From: a virus
Direction: 5' to 3' (one strand)
Virus record (IMG/VR): IMGVR_UViG_3300030380_002089
Coordinates: 1-53,028 of that record
Length of the DNA: 53,028 nt
The notes beneath the pieces are model-generated. The model searched no databases. It saw nothing but the letters and a program-made list of their open reading frames with translations, and was not told where the DNA came from. The stretch's first letter is position 1, and each line of letters opens with the position of its first letter. Shown piece by piece: positions 13,732 through 23,022 of this stretch. A program made the position numbers and the translations under genes.

Positions 13732-14853
13732 ATGCCAATGATTACAGGTTCTGACACAAGGATGTACAATCCTAGAAGTGAATCTATGCTTGGTTATTCT
13801 AAAGACGATGATTATCGTTACGGAATAGGTGACCCTAAATCGATGGAAGAGTATCGTGATAAAAAGCAGTCTGAAAAAGAAGCCGAACCTAAATCAGATG
13901 ATTTACCACACTTGCAGATAGAAGTTCCAAAACCTACTCCAAAGATGCCTCCAGTGATGCCGGAAGAAGAGGAGCCTGAAATGAGCGACCAATTTAATGA
14001 AGGTCAGCAGTTCGGTGCTATGACAGGAATGCCTGACATGGGTAATTTGAGTATAGGGAATGCTACAGGAACTATGCCTCAGCCCGGTGGTACACTAATG
14101 ACTGGTGAACCAATGGAAGATGCTTGGTCTACTTTGATGAAAAGTCGACTTGACAAAGTAAAGGGTGCCAAAGACCAATCTTGGAAACAACCTCAATACG
14201 AAACTCAACCGGGCGGGGCAGATATTACAACTGCCAATACTCGTCGTGCTAAATTACAATCAAGATATGTTCAACCAAGTAAGAAAAGAGGGCTTGACAG
14301 AGCACCTTTGAGCGTACATCGTTCTCACTTGGGTATCGCTACTAAGCAACCTTTGAGGCTATTTCCTCAAAAATACGGCCAACAAATGGGAAGTATGGCT
14401 CGCCGTAAGTTGATGGGCAACATCCCAACAGCGCCAGCAGGTCACGCAATGGGTCCTGAGACTACATATTCACCAAAGTCTCCTAAAGTGGCATCTGGTG
14501 CTGGGCTTCCTTTGAAAGAACCAAGAGCACCTATGATGAGAGGACAGGCTCTCGCTAAATCAGAACTTGAATTAATTAAGCAAGACCTTGAAGAGTTGAA
14601 GAAAAAAGATGATTACATGCGTTTTGCTCAGATAAGAAGACTTCTAAGACAACTGAAAGATGTTGCTGAGAGACAAGAGCGTAGGCTAAAAGCGAGTGCT
14701 GGACCCGGAGAAGTAAAAGAATCGGGGCATAGAGAGGGACAAGATAGCACTACTCGACCAGAGGGTGCTACAGAAGACATGGAGAATGACCCCAAGAATT
14801 GGGGTGCTCCTTCTACTATATTTGCAGCGAGAGGTAGCGGGAGGGTCGGCTGA
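13732..14853 (+). CDS. Hypothetical virion protein with internal W-L-L-K tag
   Basis: 373 residues, ATG 13732 behind GTGAGGAGATATAC, a strong ribosome site. The N-terminal 125 residues are acidic/Pro/Met-rich. An internal tag-like MEDAWSTLMKS begins at residue 128, followed by a strongly basic, Arg/Lys/Pro-rich part (about 137-270). A charged helix (about 278-325: ELELIKQDLEELKKKDDYMR) is likely a coiled coil. The stop overlaps the next start. It is the only tagged gene outside the left arm. Function unknown. Confidence 0.65.
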   Translation: MPMITGSDTRMYNPRSESMLGYSKDDDYRYGIGDPKSMEEYRDKKQSEKEAEPKSDDLPHLQIEVPKPTPKMPPVMPEEEEPEMSDQFNEGQQFGAMTGMPDMGNLSIGNATGTMPQPGGTLMTGEPMEDAWSTLMKSRLDKVKGAKDQSWKQPQYETQPGGADITTANTRRAKLQSRYVQPSKKRGLDRAPLSVHRSHLGIATKQPLRLFPQKYGQQMGSMARRKLMGNIPTAPAGHAMGPETTYSPKSPKVASGAGLPLKEPRAPMMRGQALAKSELELIKQDLEELKKKDDYMRFAQIRRLLRQLKDVAERQERRLKASAGPGEVKESGHREGQDSTTRPEGATEDMENDPKNWGAPSTIFAARGSGRVG

Positions 14854-17048
14854 TGTTCAAAGTCCACTTGCCTTCTAAAACTTACATCCGTAAAACTTTA
14901 CCAAGTGTTAGTTTAAAGCGCATGCTATCCTTTGTCAATCCAACTTTACAAAAGTCTGCATCTATGATGTATACTCATCGAGATTTGTACGACAAAGAGT
15001 GGAATTGGAATCCTAGTGATGAAGGACTCAGCGACGACCACGATACTCACGACCACCCTCCATGGAATCATAATCCAGATGGTAGCCTTAGATATAAAGA
15101 AGGTCCAGATGGTAAAGTAATGGTTGGTGAAGATGGTAAACCTATTCCAGAAGGGATGCATCCTATCGATTATATTCATTATGATTTAATTAATACTCAT
15201 AAATTAAATCCTGACGATGCGAAAAACCACATACAAAGTGCTATAGATTTATTTAACAAAAGATTACCTCCTAATTCTAATCACTACTTACCTGACTTTG
15301 ATAGCCCCTTGCATAGGAAAGTTTTTTCTGCACCTCTAGGTAGTTATGACTACCATGCTGATAGTAATGTCCGTAAGACTAGAGGACATGCTAAAGGTGA
15401 TATGCCAGCCCCTCTAGTTACTTATTTTACAAACGATGGTAATGTAAAATTGCCGGGGGCAACTACTGGTACTTGGTTAGATTCGGGCGCTGTCCACTTT
15501 AATAGAGAACTCGGAGAAGTTCTAAGAGGAAACGGTATTAATACTAAAGGTATGAATTATGTTAATCATAATAGATTATTAGCAGGTGACCTTTCTTTTG
15601 GAGTAGTTAGAAGTCAAAATAGACAAGAACACCAAAATATGCTAGAGACTGGGCATTTACCAAAGTATGCAAGGCCAGACCATGTTCAAGATACTATCAA
15701 TCAGGGTAGCCAATATGAAGAAGCACACCCTCACCAAATTTTAGAATTATTCCCTGACAATATGTTTAGGTCGTCTACTAGAAATCAAGGAGGTAGACCT
15801 TCTAAAGACCCTGATAAAAAGAAGGCTTGGCAAAGTTTTGCCGAAGATTTACAAGAAATAGGTATGGGTGACAAGTATAGTGAAGATGAGATAAAGGATA
15901 TTGCTAGTACTCGTGCTATAAGAACTTTGTATGGAGATGTTACTAACTTAAATCAAGGAGAAGAGGGCACTGGCGGTCAGGCTAGTGCTAAAGGGGCAAT
16001 CAACCAATTCATGTCTGCTTTAGGAGTAGACCATCGCCATCCCCATTATAATGCACATTTAGAAAATTTACAATCTAGCAAAGGCTCCAGTAACTTGTTT
16101 CCAAGAGCCAAGCAAACAACTGAAAGGATATTGGCTCGATATAAATCGGCAATTAGTCAAAGAATGGAAGATGGCATGTCGGAAGAAGAGGCCATAGAAG
16201 ATGTTGTCAACACTAGTAGAAACTTTCAGGCTACTGATGGAAAGGGTAATCCTATTTATCATAGGGATTTCAACCCTACCGTTAGAGAGGGTAAAAGAAG
16301 CAGTATAGACCATAGAGATGCGATTATGGAATTTGTTAATGCTAAGGCTGAGCACTATGGTGCTCCGCCATCTTATACATTCGCTAATATACTTGACGAA
16401 GAAGGTAGAAAGGCAACTGAGGATAGATTAGAGCCTATGAAACCTACTTACGCAGCGCATCACGAACCTCCTGAGCATTGGCAGCGTAGGACAGTAATGA
16501 ATCCACAAGATGAATTAGCACCTTCTATTGGTGACTATACTCCCCCTCCTTCAAGATTTGAACAAGTTCCTCCTATGATTGACTTACCTCCTCCTCAGCC
16601 ACAAGTTCCTATGACTCCTTACATGAGGCAACCTAGGCCAGATGAAAGAGCGTTTGCAGACTTGGGCATAGGACCGCATGCTTTTAATCCAACTGCCCCT
16701 ACCACTAGACAAACTATGTTTGACCCATACGCTGAACAGGGTGACCCTTTCCTAGTTAGAACTTCTAATGATGTTATGTCAGGTCTAAGTGATATACTCA
16801 AGAAGATGGAGGAAGTTCAAGTGCTAGATGCTTTACAAGATAACTCTGTTAGAAAACTATTACCTACTAAGAAGGTATCAATTGATTCTTTTTGGGATGT
16901 TCAAAGTGTCGCTAAGAGTTTAGGTATTACTAGTGTTGATGTTCATGGACTGTATCAAAGCACAGGTGATTGGCATAAAGTTGCCGACCAATGGAATGTA
17001 AAGCCTGATGTAGTAAAGGCCGTCAAGGTTGCTTTTGGGGGTATGTAA
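14853..17048 (+). CDS. Large hypothetical protein, His/Asp/Asn-rich
   Basis: 731 residues, ATG 14853 overlapping the previous stop. It has no membrane segment. Residues about 40-75 are very rich in Asp, His, Trp and Asn (SDDHDTHDHPPWNHN), recalling the giant protein at 23800. A Pro-rich stretch is at about 545-600 and contains PPMIDLPPP, a short motif echoed in the next gene. The last 60 residues look like a helical DNA-binding or recognition domain (VQSVAKSLGITSVDVHGLYQ then WNVKPDVVKAVKVAF). It lies between putative small and large terminase genes. Role unknown; virion component is a guess from position. Confidence 0.6.
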   Translation: MFKVHLPSKTYIRKTLPSVSLKRMLSFVNPTLQKSASMMYTHRDLYDKEWNWNPSDEGLSDDHDTHDHPPWNHNPDGSLRYKEGPDGKVMVGEDGKPIPEGMHPIDYIHYDLINTHKLNPDDAKNHIQSAIDLFNKRLPPNSNHYLPDFDSPLHRKVFSAPLGSYDYHADSNVRKTRGHAKGDMPAPLVTYFTNDGNVKLPGATTGTWLDSGAVHFNRELGEVLRGNGINTKGMNYVNHNRLLAGDLSFGVVRSQNRQEHQNMLETGHLPKYARPDHVQDTINQGSQYEEAHPHQILELFPDNMFRSSTRNQGGRPSKDPDKKKAWQSFAEDLQEIGMGDKYSEDEIKDIASTRAIRTLYGDVTNLNQGEEGTGGQASAKGAINQFMSALGVDHRHPHYNAHLENLQSSKGSSNLFPRAKQTTERILARYKSAISQRMEDGMSEEEAIEDVVNTSRNFQATDGKGNPIYHRDFNPTVREGKRSSIDHRDAIMEFVNAKAEHYGAPPSYTFANILDEEGRKATEDRLEPMKPTYAAHHEPPEHWQRRTVMNPQDELAPSIGDYTPPPSRFEQVPPMIDLPPPQPQVPMTPYMRQPRPDERAFADLGIGPHAFNPTAPTTRQTMFDPYAEQGDPFLVRTSNDVMSGLSDILKKMEEVQVLDALQDNSVRKLLPTKKVSIDSFWDVQSVAKSLGITSVDVHGLYQSTGDWHKVADQWNVKPDVVKAVKVAFGGM

Positions 17049-18035
17049 GTGGGCAAGGTGTTAGTCAAGAAAGGAATTAGTGCACAGTACCCTGTAGGAG
17101 CAGGTGGTCCGATTATGGTCATGGGCGGAGGAGGTCGTTCAGGAGGAGGGAGAACCAAAAGACAGAGGCTAGGTGGTGCACTTGGTGGACTTGTAGGAGT
17201 CGCTGGTGCACTTACTGGGCAACACCGAAGTCTTGGTGGACTTACACAAAGTATGATTTCTGGAGGCGCTCAAGGCCGACAACTCGGAGAAGCAGTTGGT
17301 AGAGGGTTGTCTGGTAGGTCAAGTCGTGCTAGTGCCGATTTAAAAGACAAGAGAAGGCAAGCAGAGGCTGAAAGAAAAACTTTGAGAGGAGAAGGTATTA
17401 CTAGAGTCACTGCACCAATTGATTCTTACAATCGCAGAGTAGCAGTTAGGAATGACGAGGCTTTAGAACAGGCTAATAGGAGTAATCCTATGGCATCTTT
17501 TGCACAAATGACTGACCCTAATGCTCCTAAAGCCGAACTTAACCCTATGACTAGAAATGTATTAGACATAAACCAAATGTTAGATGAGTCAGTACCTGAA
17601 ATGATTGACTTACCACCTGTTGGTGTTAAAAATGTCGCTACGACTAACTTTGCTAATAGAGTAGGGGTTGACGAAGATAGATTAAGACAGGCTTCTGAAC
17701 AAGTTTTAGTTGCATCAAGTAACCCTGCTAATAGAATAGACCCTGTTCAAGCAGCAACTAATGCAGCACAGGCTAATCCAACACAAGCGTCTAGTATGTT
17801 TAATTCAGTTCCTCAACCACAAAATGGAGTAGGTGCAGAAGCCACAGCAGATGCGGGCTTGGAAAACACTGCTAATTATGGAGCAGGGGCAATTGATGAT
17901 GATATAGATGTTTATCAGTCACCTCAAGGTAGTTCTTCTGCGCTTCCTGAAAATCAAGTTAAGGTTATGAATAATCGTCAACAAATAGAGTCTGCTAAAC
18001 AGAAGGTTAAGGATAGAGAAGAAATGATGGAGTGA
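17049..18035 (+). CDS. Gly-rich hypothetical protein
   Basis: 328 residues starting at GTG 17049, directly after the previous TAA. The N-terminal 100 residues are Gly/Arg/Leu-rich with repeated GG (MVMGGGGRSGGGRTKRQRLG) and a hydrophobic Gly/Ala/Leu segment. The middle is charged (about 95-120), the rest Ala/Asn/Gln-rich and probably disordered. VPEMIDLPPVG near residue 180 echoes MIDLPPP of the preceding protein. No domain recognised. The next gene, the large terminase, starts six bases later. Confidence 0.55.
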   Translation: MGKVLVKKGISAQYPVGAGGPIMVMGGGGRSGGGRTKRQRLGGALGGLVGVAGALTGQHRSLGGLTQSMISGGAQGRQLGEAVGRGLSGRSSRASADLKDKRRQAEAERKTLRGEGITRVTAPIDSYNRRVAVRNDEALEQANRSNPMASFAQMTDPNAPKAELNPMTRNVLDINQMLDESVPEMIDLPPVGVKNVATTNFANRVGVDEDRLRQASEQVLVASSNPANRIDPVQAATNAAQANPTQASSMFNSVPQPQNGVGAEATADAGLENTANYGAGAIDDDIDVYQSPQGSSSALPENQVKVMNNRQQIESAKQKVKDREEMME

Positions 18036-18041
18036 TGAGAT

Positions 18042-19523
18042 GTGGAAGGGGTTGATAAACTGGTCCATGACATGGATGTGGAAATGTCCAGAAAGTCATT
18101 CGAGTACTTCTTCACTGAAATTTTACAATTCGAGTTCTCACATCACCACAGAGACTGGCTCGAAGGATTAAATGAAAGTCGCAGATACTGTGTCAAAGCG
18201 TCAAGAGACCACGGCAAGTCAGTTTTCTTTATGTCATATGCACTTTGGTTAGCAGCGTTTACTCCCAACACTCACATTATGGTATTCAGTCACTCTTTAG
18301 AGCAGACATTAGAACACATGCGTTTTATTCGCAACAACATAGAAACTGCTGATATTCTCAAAGGGCTAAAGCCAACAGGTAAGCCTTGGGCTAAATCTTA
18401 CTTCGAGTTCACTAACGGTAGCCGTATGATGGCTAAGTCGGTTGGTGGTGCTACTCGTGGTTTCCACCCTGATGTCGTAGTATGTGACGATATTCTTTGG
18501 GGGACTACTAGTTCTGAGTTACAGAGAGCAGCCGATTGGTTCTATACAGTTTTACTTCCTGTTCTTCACCACACTGGTAGACTGATGATGGTCGGTACAC
18601 CGTTTAGTTACAATGACCTGTACGCTGAGTTAGAAGATAAATCTGCGTTTAGAGTTGAAACCTATCCGGCTATCTTACCTAATGGAGAACCACTTTGGCC
18701 TAGCCGATGGCCTTTAGATGCGTTAAAGGTGCGTGAAGACTCTATGCCCGCTATCAAGTTCGCTCGTGAGTATCTCTGTGAACCTATTCACGATATGTCT
18801 AGTATGTTTCCAATGACTCTTTTGGAAAAGGCTAGAGATAAAAATTTAATTTTACTCGATAAAGCCGAACAACAGTTTGATGAAAACGGAGAAGCCAACG
18901 GTGTATTCGGTCAGCACTTTATCGGTTGGGACCCAGCGATAGCATCAGACTCTAATGCTGACTATACTGCTATGACAGTTCTTAGAATATTACCTGATAG
19001 TGAAGAGAAGCAACTAATCCATGTTGTTAATCAAAAAGGTATGAGTGGTTCAGCACAGAAGCGTCACATAGTTTTACTCAACAATCGATTTCAACCTGAC
19101 TTAATTGAACTTGAAGGTAATAATTTCCAGCGTATGTTTGCTGCTGAGTTACAAGAGATGAGAGACGACATACCCATTAAGACATTTATGACTACTCGAC
19201 AAAAGAAGGAAAGTATGTTTATGAGTTTACTGATGGCTTTTGAACAAGGTAAGATAAAGACACCTTGGGGTGACGCTAAGAGTAAAGAATTTACTCGTGA
19301 ATTAGAAACACAATTGAGTAGATTCGGTATGCAAAAGAATGGTCGATTAGAATCTGTAGGTAGCCATGATGACTTAGCCATGAGCCTAGCATTATCTAAT
19401 TGGGCAACCAAAGAATTTAGAGGCTCTATTATCGCATTAGATGATTACTTAGATGGCTTTGATAAGTGGTTTGGAGATGTGTCACAAAGAAATGTAGCGG
19501 GCGCTTCTTGGTTTACTATGTGA
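18042..19523 (+). CDS. Large terminase subunit (TerL)
   Basis: 493 residues, the motor that pumps DNA into the prohead and cuts it. The ATPase shows Walker A ASRDHGKS (53-60), Walker B VVVCDD (145-150), and a coupling-type GTPF at 185-188. The RNase H-like nuclease shows GWDPAIASDSNAD (295-307; D297 first acidic ligand), LIELEGNN (354-361) and the final acidic pair in SHDDLAMS (441-448). All key residues are present, so the enzyme should be active. The start is GTG 18042; ATGs at 18072 or 18084 would lose little. Length is usual for the family. It is followed by a LAGLIDADG gene and the portal. Confidence 0.95.
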   Translation: MEGVDKLVHDMDVEMSRKSFEYFFTEILQFEFSHHHRDWLEGLNESRRYCVKASRDHGKSVFFMSYALWLAAFTPNTHIMVFSHSLEQTLEHMRFIRNNIETADILKGLKPTGKPWAKSYFEFTNGSRMMAKSVGGATRGFHPDVVVCDDILWGTTSSELQRAADWFYTVLLPVLHHTGRLMMVGTPFSYNDLYAELEDKSAFRVETYPAILPNGEPLWPSRWPLDALKVREDSMPAIKFAREYLCEPIHDMSSMFPMTLLEKARDKNLILLDKAEQQFDENGEANGVFGQHFIGWDPAIASDSNADYTAMTVLRILPDSEEKQLIHVVNQKGMSGSAQKRHIVLLNNRFQPDLIELEGNNFQRMFAAELQEMRDDIPIKTFMTTRQKKESMFMSLLMAFEQGKIKTPWGDAKSKEFTRELETQLSRFGMQKNGRLESVGSHDDLAMSLALSNWATKEFRGSIIALDDYLDGFDKWFGDVSQRNVAGASWFTM

Positions 19524-19536
19524 TGGACACAATTAT

Positions 19537-20862
19537 ATGACACTAAAATATGGGATGAATATGTGGGCAAGTCTTAGTGTTGGGGAATTTACTAAGAGTC
19601 TGGAGATGGATAATGATATTATGACGGTTATTGCATCTAGCCTTTCCTCTCATCCACTAGTAGATGATAGCATTGCTAAGTCTATCGCTGCTCAAACATT
19701 GATAGTCACAGAAGAGTCAGTCCCTCAACCTGTCTACGCTGATTTTTGTCCAACTGGTGAGGGCTGGTTTGAAGATAAACTTGGCAAGAGCGCTACTCAA
19801 ATTGTTAAAGAATTAAGAAAGGCAAGAAGAGTATTCAAAGATAGTAGAGAAGAAATAGATTCAATCATAGATAATGTCCGTAAAATCAAAAGTATGGAGG
19901 TTGACGCTACTCTCAAAAGTCTTAATTGGTCTCAAGGCTATGAAGGAACTGTAAGAGACTTAGGTGTATCTGAAAAAGATTTAAGGTCACTTAGGCTATT
20001 CGGCAATACCAGAAAAAGTAGTTTGGTTAGAGCATGTAATACATGGGATGCTGCTAATGATGCTTTGCATAAACTTGATGAGTTTGAAGATGTATGGGGT
20101 GAAGAGGAAAAGAATGCTTGGGTAAATGCTATGCAAATGAAACAAGACGCTCGGAAGATGTGGAGAAATTCATTACATCAGTTTGATAACCTTTCCAAAG
20201 AACAGCAGAAGTGGTTGAAAATGTCAAAAGAGCAGGTTGAACTACATGGCTCCATGTCAGCAAGGGCGATTACAGAAAACCTCATTCAAAAAGGAGTATC
20301 TAGGCTTAACCCTAATCGCTTGTCTAAGTTACTCAAAATGTACGGTGAGGAAATTAATATCATCAAATCTCCAAGAAAGGGAGAATATATGTCTTTATCC
20401 AAAGACGGGCTGATTATCAAAGACCCTTGGGCATATGCAGCGGGCTTTTTAGACGCTGATGGTTACATTACTATTACAGAAAGAGGCGAGCCAAGGGCTG
20501 GTTTTATTGCGACTGGTGATAGAGGTCGTATTCATTGTGAGCAACTACACAAAAACATAGGTGCTGGTAGATTACAACTAGACCAAAAGGTGTACAAGAA
20601 TGGACAAAAAAGCCAGCACCGTGTAAGTTTCTATTCTAAAGACGACCTTACAAAATTATTAGCGAAAATTACTCCTCACTTGAGACTAAAAGACAGGCAA
20701 GCAAAAGCAGTATCTGCTTACTTAAAAGAGTCTGACCCTATCAGAAAAGTTCAATTAAAGCGATTTGTTCAGTTCTCTAATAGAGATGGAACAACTAAAG
20801 GTGAGGAGTCCCTGCGAGAGTGGGGAGTAGACAAAGATACGGTTATGAGTTGGGCGGTGTAA
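19537..20862 (+). CDS. LAGLIDADG endonuclease-domain protein with long N-terminal extension
   Basis: 441 residues, ATG 19537. The C-terminal 140 residues carry one LAGLIDADG motif, AAGFLDADG (301-309), followed by a strand-rich segment (YITITERGEPRAGFIATG) and a basic helix (HLRLKDRQAKAVSAYL), as in single-motif homing endonucleases that act as dimers. The first 300 residues are helical and polar with no family I recognise. The gene sits between large terminase and portal, a frequent insertion place for homing endonucleases. No intron or intein is evident in either neighbour. It could be a free-standing homing endonuclease or a domesticated DNA-binding protein. Confidence 0.8.
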   Translation: MTLKYGMNMWASLSVGEFTKSLEMDNDIMTVIASSLSSHPLVDDSIAKSIAAQTLIVTEESVPQPVYADFCPTGEGWFEDKLGKSATQIVKELRKARRVFKDSREEIDSIIDNVRKIKSMEVDATLKSLNWSQGYEGTVRDLGVSEKDLRSLRLFGNTRKSSLVRACNTWDAANDALHKLDEFEDVWGEEEKNAWVNAMQMKQDARKMWRNSLHQFDNLSKEQQKWLKMSKEQVELHGSMSARAITENLIQKGVSRLNPNRLSKLLKMYGEEINIIKSPRKGEYMSLSKDGLIIKDPWAYAAGFLDADGYITITERGEPRAGFIATGDRGRIHCEQLHKNIGAGRLQLDQKVYKNGQKSQHRVSFYSKDDLTKLLAKITPHLRLKDRQAKAVSAYLKESDPIRKVQLKRFVQFSNRDGTTKGEESLREWGVDKDTVMSWAV

Positions 20863-20867
20863 TTACA

Positions 20868-22637
20868 ATGGCAGATAAAAAAAGTAGAGTTGGTCGATTC
20901 TTGGAATCTATATCCAATCCGTTTAGAAGAAGAAGCACACCTGAGCCACAAATGCCGTTATGGACAACTGGTATTCAAGAACCAGTACTAGCACAGGGTA
21001 TTACTATACCTGCTCTTTATTCAGTCGCTAATGAAAACTTAATTTTGAGAACAGTATTGACTACTTTACAACAAGAAATATTCAGAAGAGGTTACTTTTG
21101 GGAAAAGAAGTTTCATAAAAAGTGCGTTGCCTGTGATGCTGAATTTCAACATGATGTAGAGGAATGTAAAGAGTGTGGAAATTCCGAGTTGATAGCACCT
21201 AATCCAGACCAATTAGTATATCCTAAATGGTTAATTCAACAAAGAAATTCTATGGAACAGACTTTTATGGATGTACTCAGAGAGTTAGAATATGATTTGA
21301 ATATAACTGATGATGCGTTTATGATTATTATCAAAGAATATTACATGGACCCTGAAACAAATGAAATTGCATTTTACAGAGTAAAAGAAATTTTGAGAGG
21401 AGACCCTATATTTATGCGTATAATTGCAGATAAGAGAGGCGTAAGAGGTGGTCGTTTCCGTGTCTGTCCTGTACACAGAGATGAAGTTAAGGCTTATTCT
21501 AAAGAAGAAAAGTCATGTCAAACCTGCGGTCACGCTTTGGAAGATGTGCATCATGTAAATACAGCAGGTTCTGGTAAAACTCAATATTATCTTGAGGGCG
21601 AAGTTATACATGTAAGTAAATATCAACCGAGTAAATTATACGGGCGAAGTCCTGTATCTACACTATGGCGACAAGCAATGACACTTACTGCCATGGACAA
21701 TTATATGTATACTGCTTATTCTAAAAGAAGAATACCAAGAGGTATATTGAGTGTAACCACTGATAACCTTGAATCAATGAAATCTTTCTTCAAGGCGACT
21801 GATGAAAAGTTAGAGCGTGACCCTCACTATATACCTAAGATTGGTATAGAGTCAGGTAGTGGTAGAGGCGGTATCAATTGGGTAAAATTGATGGACAGTC
21901 TTGACGAGATGCAATATATTGCAGCAAGAGACGAAATGCGACAAAGAATCGCTGCGTTTTATGGAGTATCAAATGTGTTTATGATGGACACTGGTAAATC
22001 GGGTGGTTTGAATAACGAAGGTATGCAGATATTGGTTACTAACAGAGCAGTTGAGTTTGGGCATAAAGTTTACACTGAGCATTTATTCCCTCGTCTTTTG
22101 GACCAATTAGATGTTACAGATTGGAATTTGACACTCTATCCTAATGAAGAAGAAGATGAAGTTACTCGATTACGCCGTGATGAAATGGAAGTTAACATTG
22201 CTCAGAGAATGATGATGTTAGGTTTTAAGCCAGAACTCAAGGAAGATGCGAATAGAGATATACGGTTCATATACAAACAACCTGACCCAATGGACCCTGC
22301 TCAACAAATGCCACCGGGCGGAGTGCCACCGGGTGGAATACCAATGGGCGGTATGCAGATGGGAGGAGGTATGGGTACGCCCGGAGCACTACCGGGCCGT
22401 AACATAAGTCCTCAAGGCGCTGCCATGATGGGTAGACAAGCGAGAGCCGGGATGAGTCAACCCGGAGGAGAGGGGATGGGAATCCGAACTCCAAGTGGGC
22501 CAGCAAGTCCACAAAACAGAAGCAGCATGGGAGCAGGTGCCCCGTTCTCTAGTGTACAACAAAGAGGACCTCAGATGGGCGGAGTTCAACAGGCTGGACA
22601 AAGTATAATTGACGCAAGGAATCCTAGAGGGGCATAG
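20868..22637 (+). CDS. Portal protein with zinc-finger insertions
   Basis: 589 residues from ATG 20868, six bases after the previous stop. Portals form the dodecameric DNA gateway at one capsid vertex. Portal-like features are the position between terminase and protease, the segment VIHVSKYQPSKLYGRSPVST, the long helix region (QYIAARDEMRQRIAAFYGVS) and NEGMQILV. Two Cys clusters are unusual: C86-C89-C100-C103 (CVACDAEF, CKECG) and about 203-225 (CPVHRDE, CQTCGH). The C-terminal 130 residues are low-complexity Gly/Pro/Met with repeats such as PPGGVPPGGIPMGGMQMGGG. Family assignment is by recognition of the portal core and gene order. Confidence 0.88.
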   Translation: MADKKSRVGRFLESISNPFRRRSTPEPQMPLWTTGIQEPVLAQGITIPALYSVANENLILRTVLTTLQQEIFRRGYFWEKKFHKKCVACDAEFQHDVEECKECGNSELIAPNPDQLVYPKWLIQQRNSMEQTFMDVLRELEYDLNITDDAFMIIIKEYYMDPETNEIAFYRVKEILRGDPIFMRIIADKRGVRGGRFRVCPVHRDEVKAYSKEEKSCQTCGHALEDVHHVNTAGSGKTQYYLEGEVIHVSKYQPSKLYGRSPVSTLWRQAMTLTAMDNYMYTAYSKRRIPRGILSVTTDNLESMKSFFKATDEKLERDPHYIPKIGIESGSGRGGINWVKLMDSLDEMQYIAARDEMRQRIAAFYGVSNVFMMDTGKSGGLNNEGMQILVTNRAVEFGHKVYTEHLFPRLLDQLDVTDWNLTLYPNEEEDEVTRLRRDEMEVNIAQRMMMLGFKPELKEDANRDIRFIYKQPDPMDPAQQMPPGGVPPGGIPMGGMQMGGGMGTPGALPGRNISPQGAAMMGRQARAGMSQPGGEGMGIRTPSGPASPQNRSSMGAGAPFSSVQQRGPQMGGVQQAGQSIIDARNPRGA

Positions 22638-22672
22638 GTAAACTTAAAGTCAAAGTATGTAATCGGGTTGCC

Positions 22673-23011
22673 ATGGACCTGATGAAACTTGACCCTATGG
22701 CTCGTAAGATGCGTACCCACATTGACGCTTTTTACAAGGCGTTAACAGACAATGATGGATTTGCTGCTCGCAATCATATTAATGAAATTGTAAAGTATGC
22801 TGACTATCTAAGTAATGATGTAGAAAGCGCTGTCATAAAAGAAGAGAAAGTAACAGGAATCAATGAAATTTATGCTGGTGGAGCACCTGTAATGAAGATG
22901 CAACAAGTTCAAACTGTTCACGAAACTACTACTAATATTTTGCCGGGTACTATCAGAACATCTCGCTTTGGGACAATCAACAATAGAAGAATGGGCAACC
23001 GTACACTGTGA
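22673..23011 (+). CDS. Small conserved-looking head-region protein
   Basis: 112 residues, ATG 22673, with a CTTAAAGTC box about 30 bases upstream suggesting its own promoter. The first 60 residues are helical and charged (MARKMRTHIDAFYKALTDND, then HINEIVKYADYLSNDVESAV), the second half is strand-like with Thr/Arg (ILPGTIRTSRFGTINNRRMG). No family recognised. Position after the portal suggests a virion or assembly role. Confidence 0.55.
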   Translation: MDLMKLDPMARKMRTHIDAFYKALTDNDGFAARNHINEIVKYADYLSNDVESAVIKEEKVTGINEIYAGGAPVMKMQQVQTVHETTTNILPGTIRTSRFGTINNRRMGNRTL

Positions 23012-23022
23012 GGTTGATTAGT

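Noticed and set aside
22290-22400. Gly/Pro/Met repeat stretch in the portal gene as a DNA repeat element or CRISPR-like array
   Set aside because: The repeats are short, degenerate and in frame; they reflect low-complexity protein sequence.
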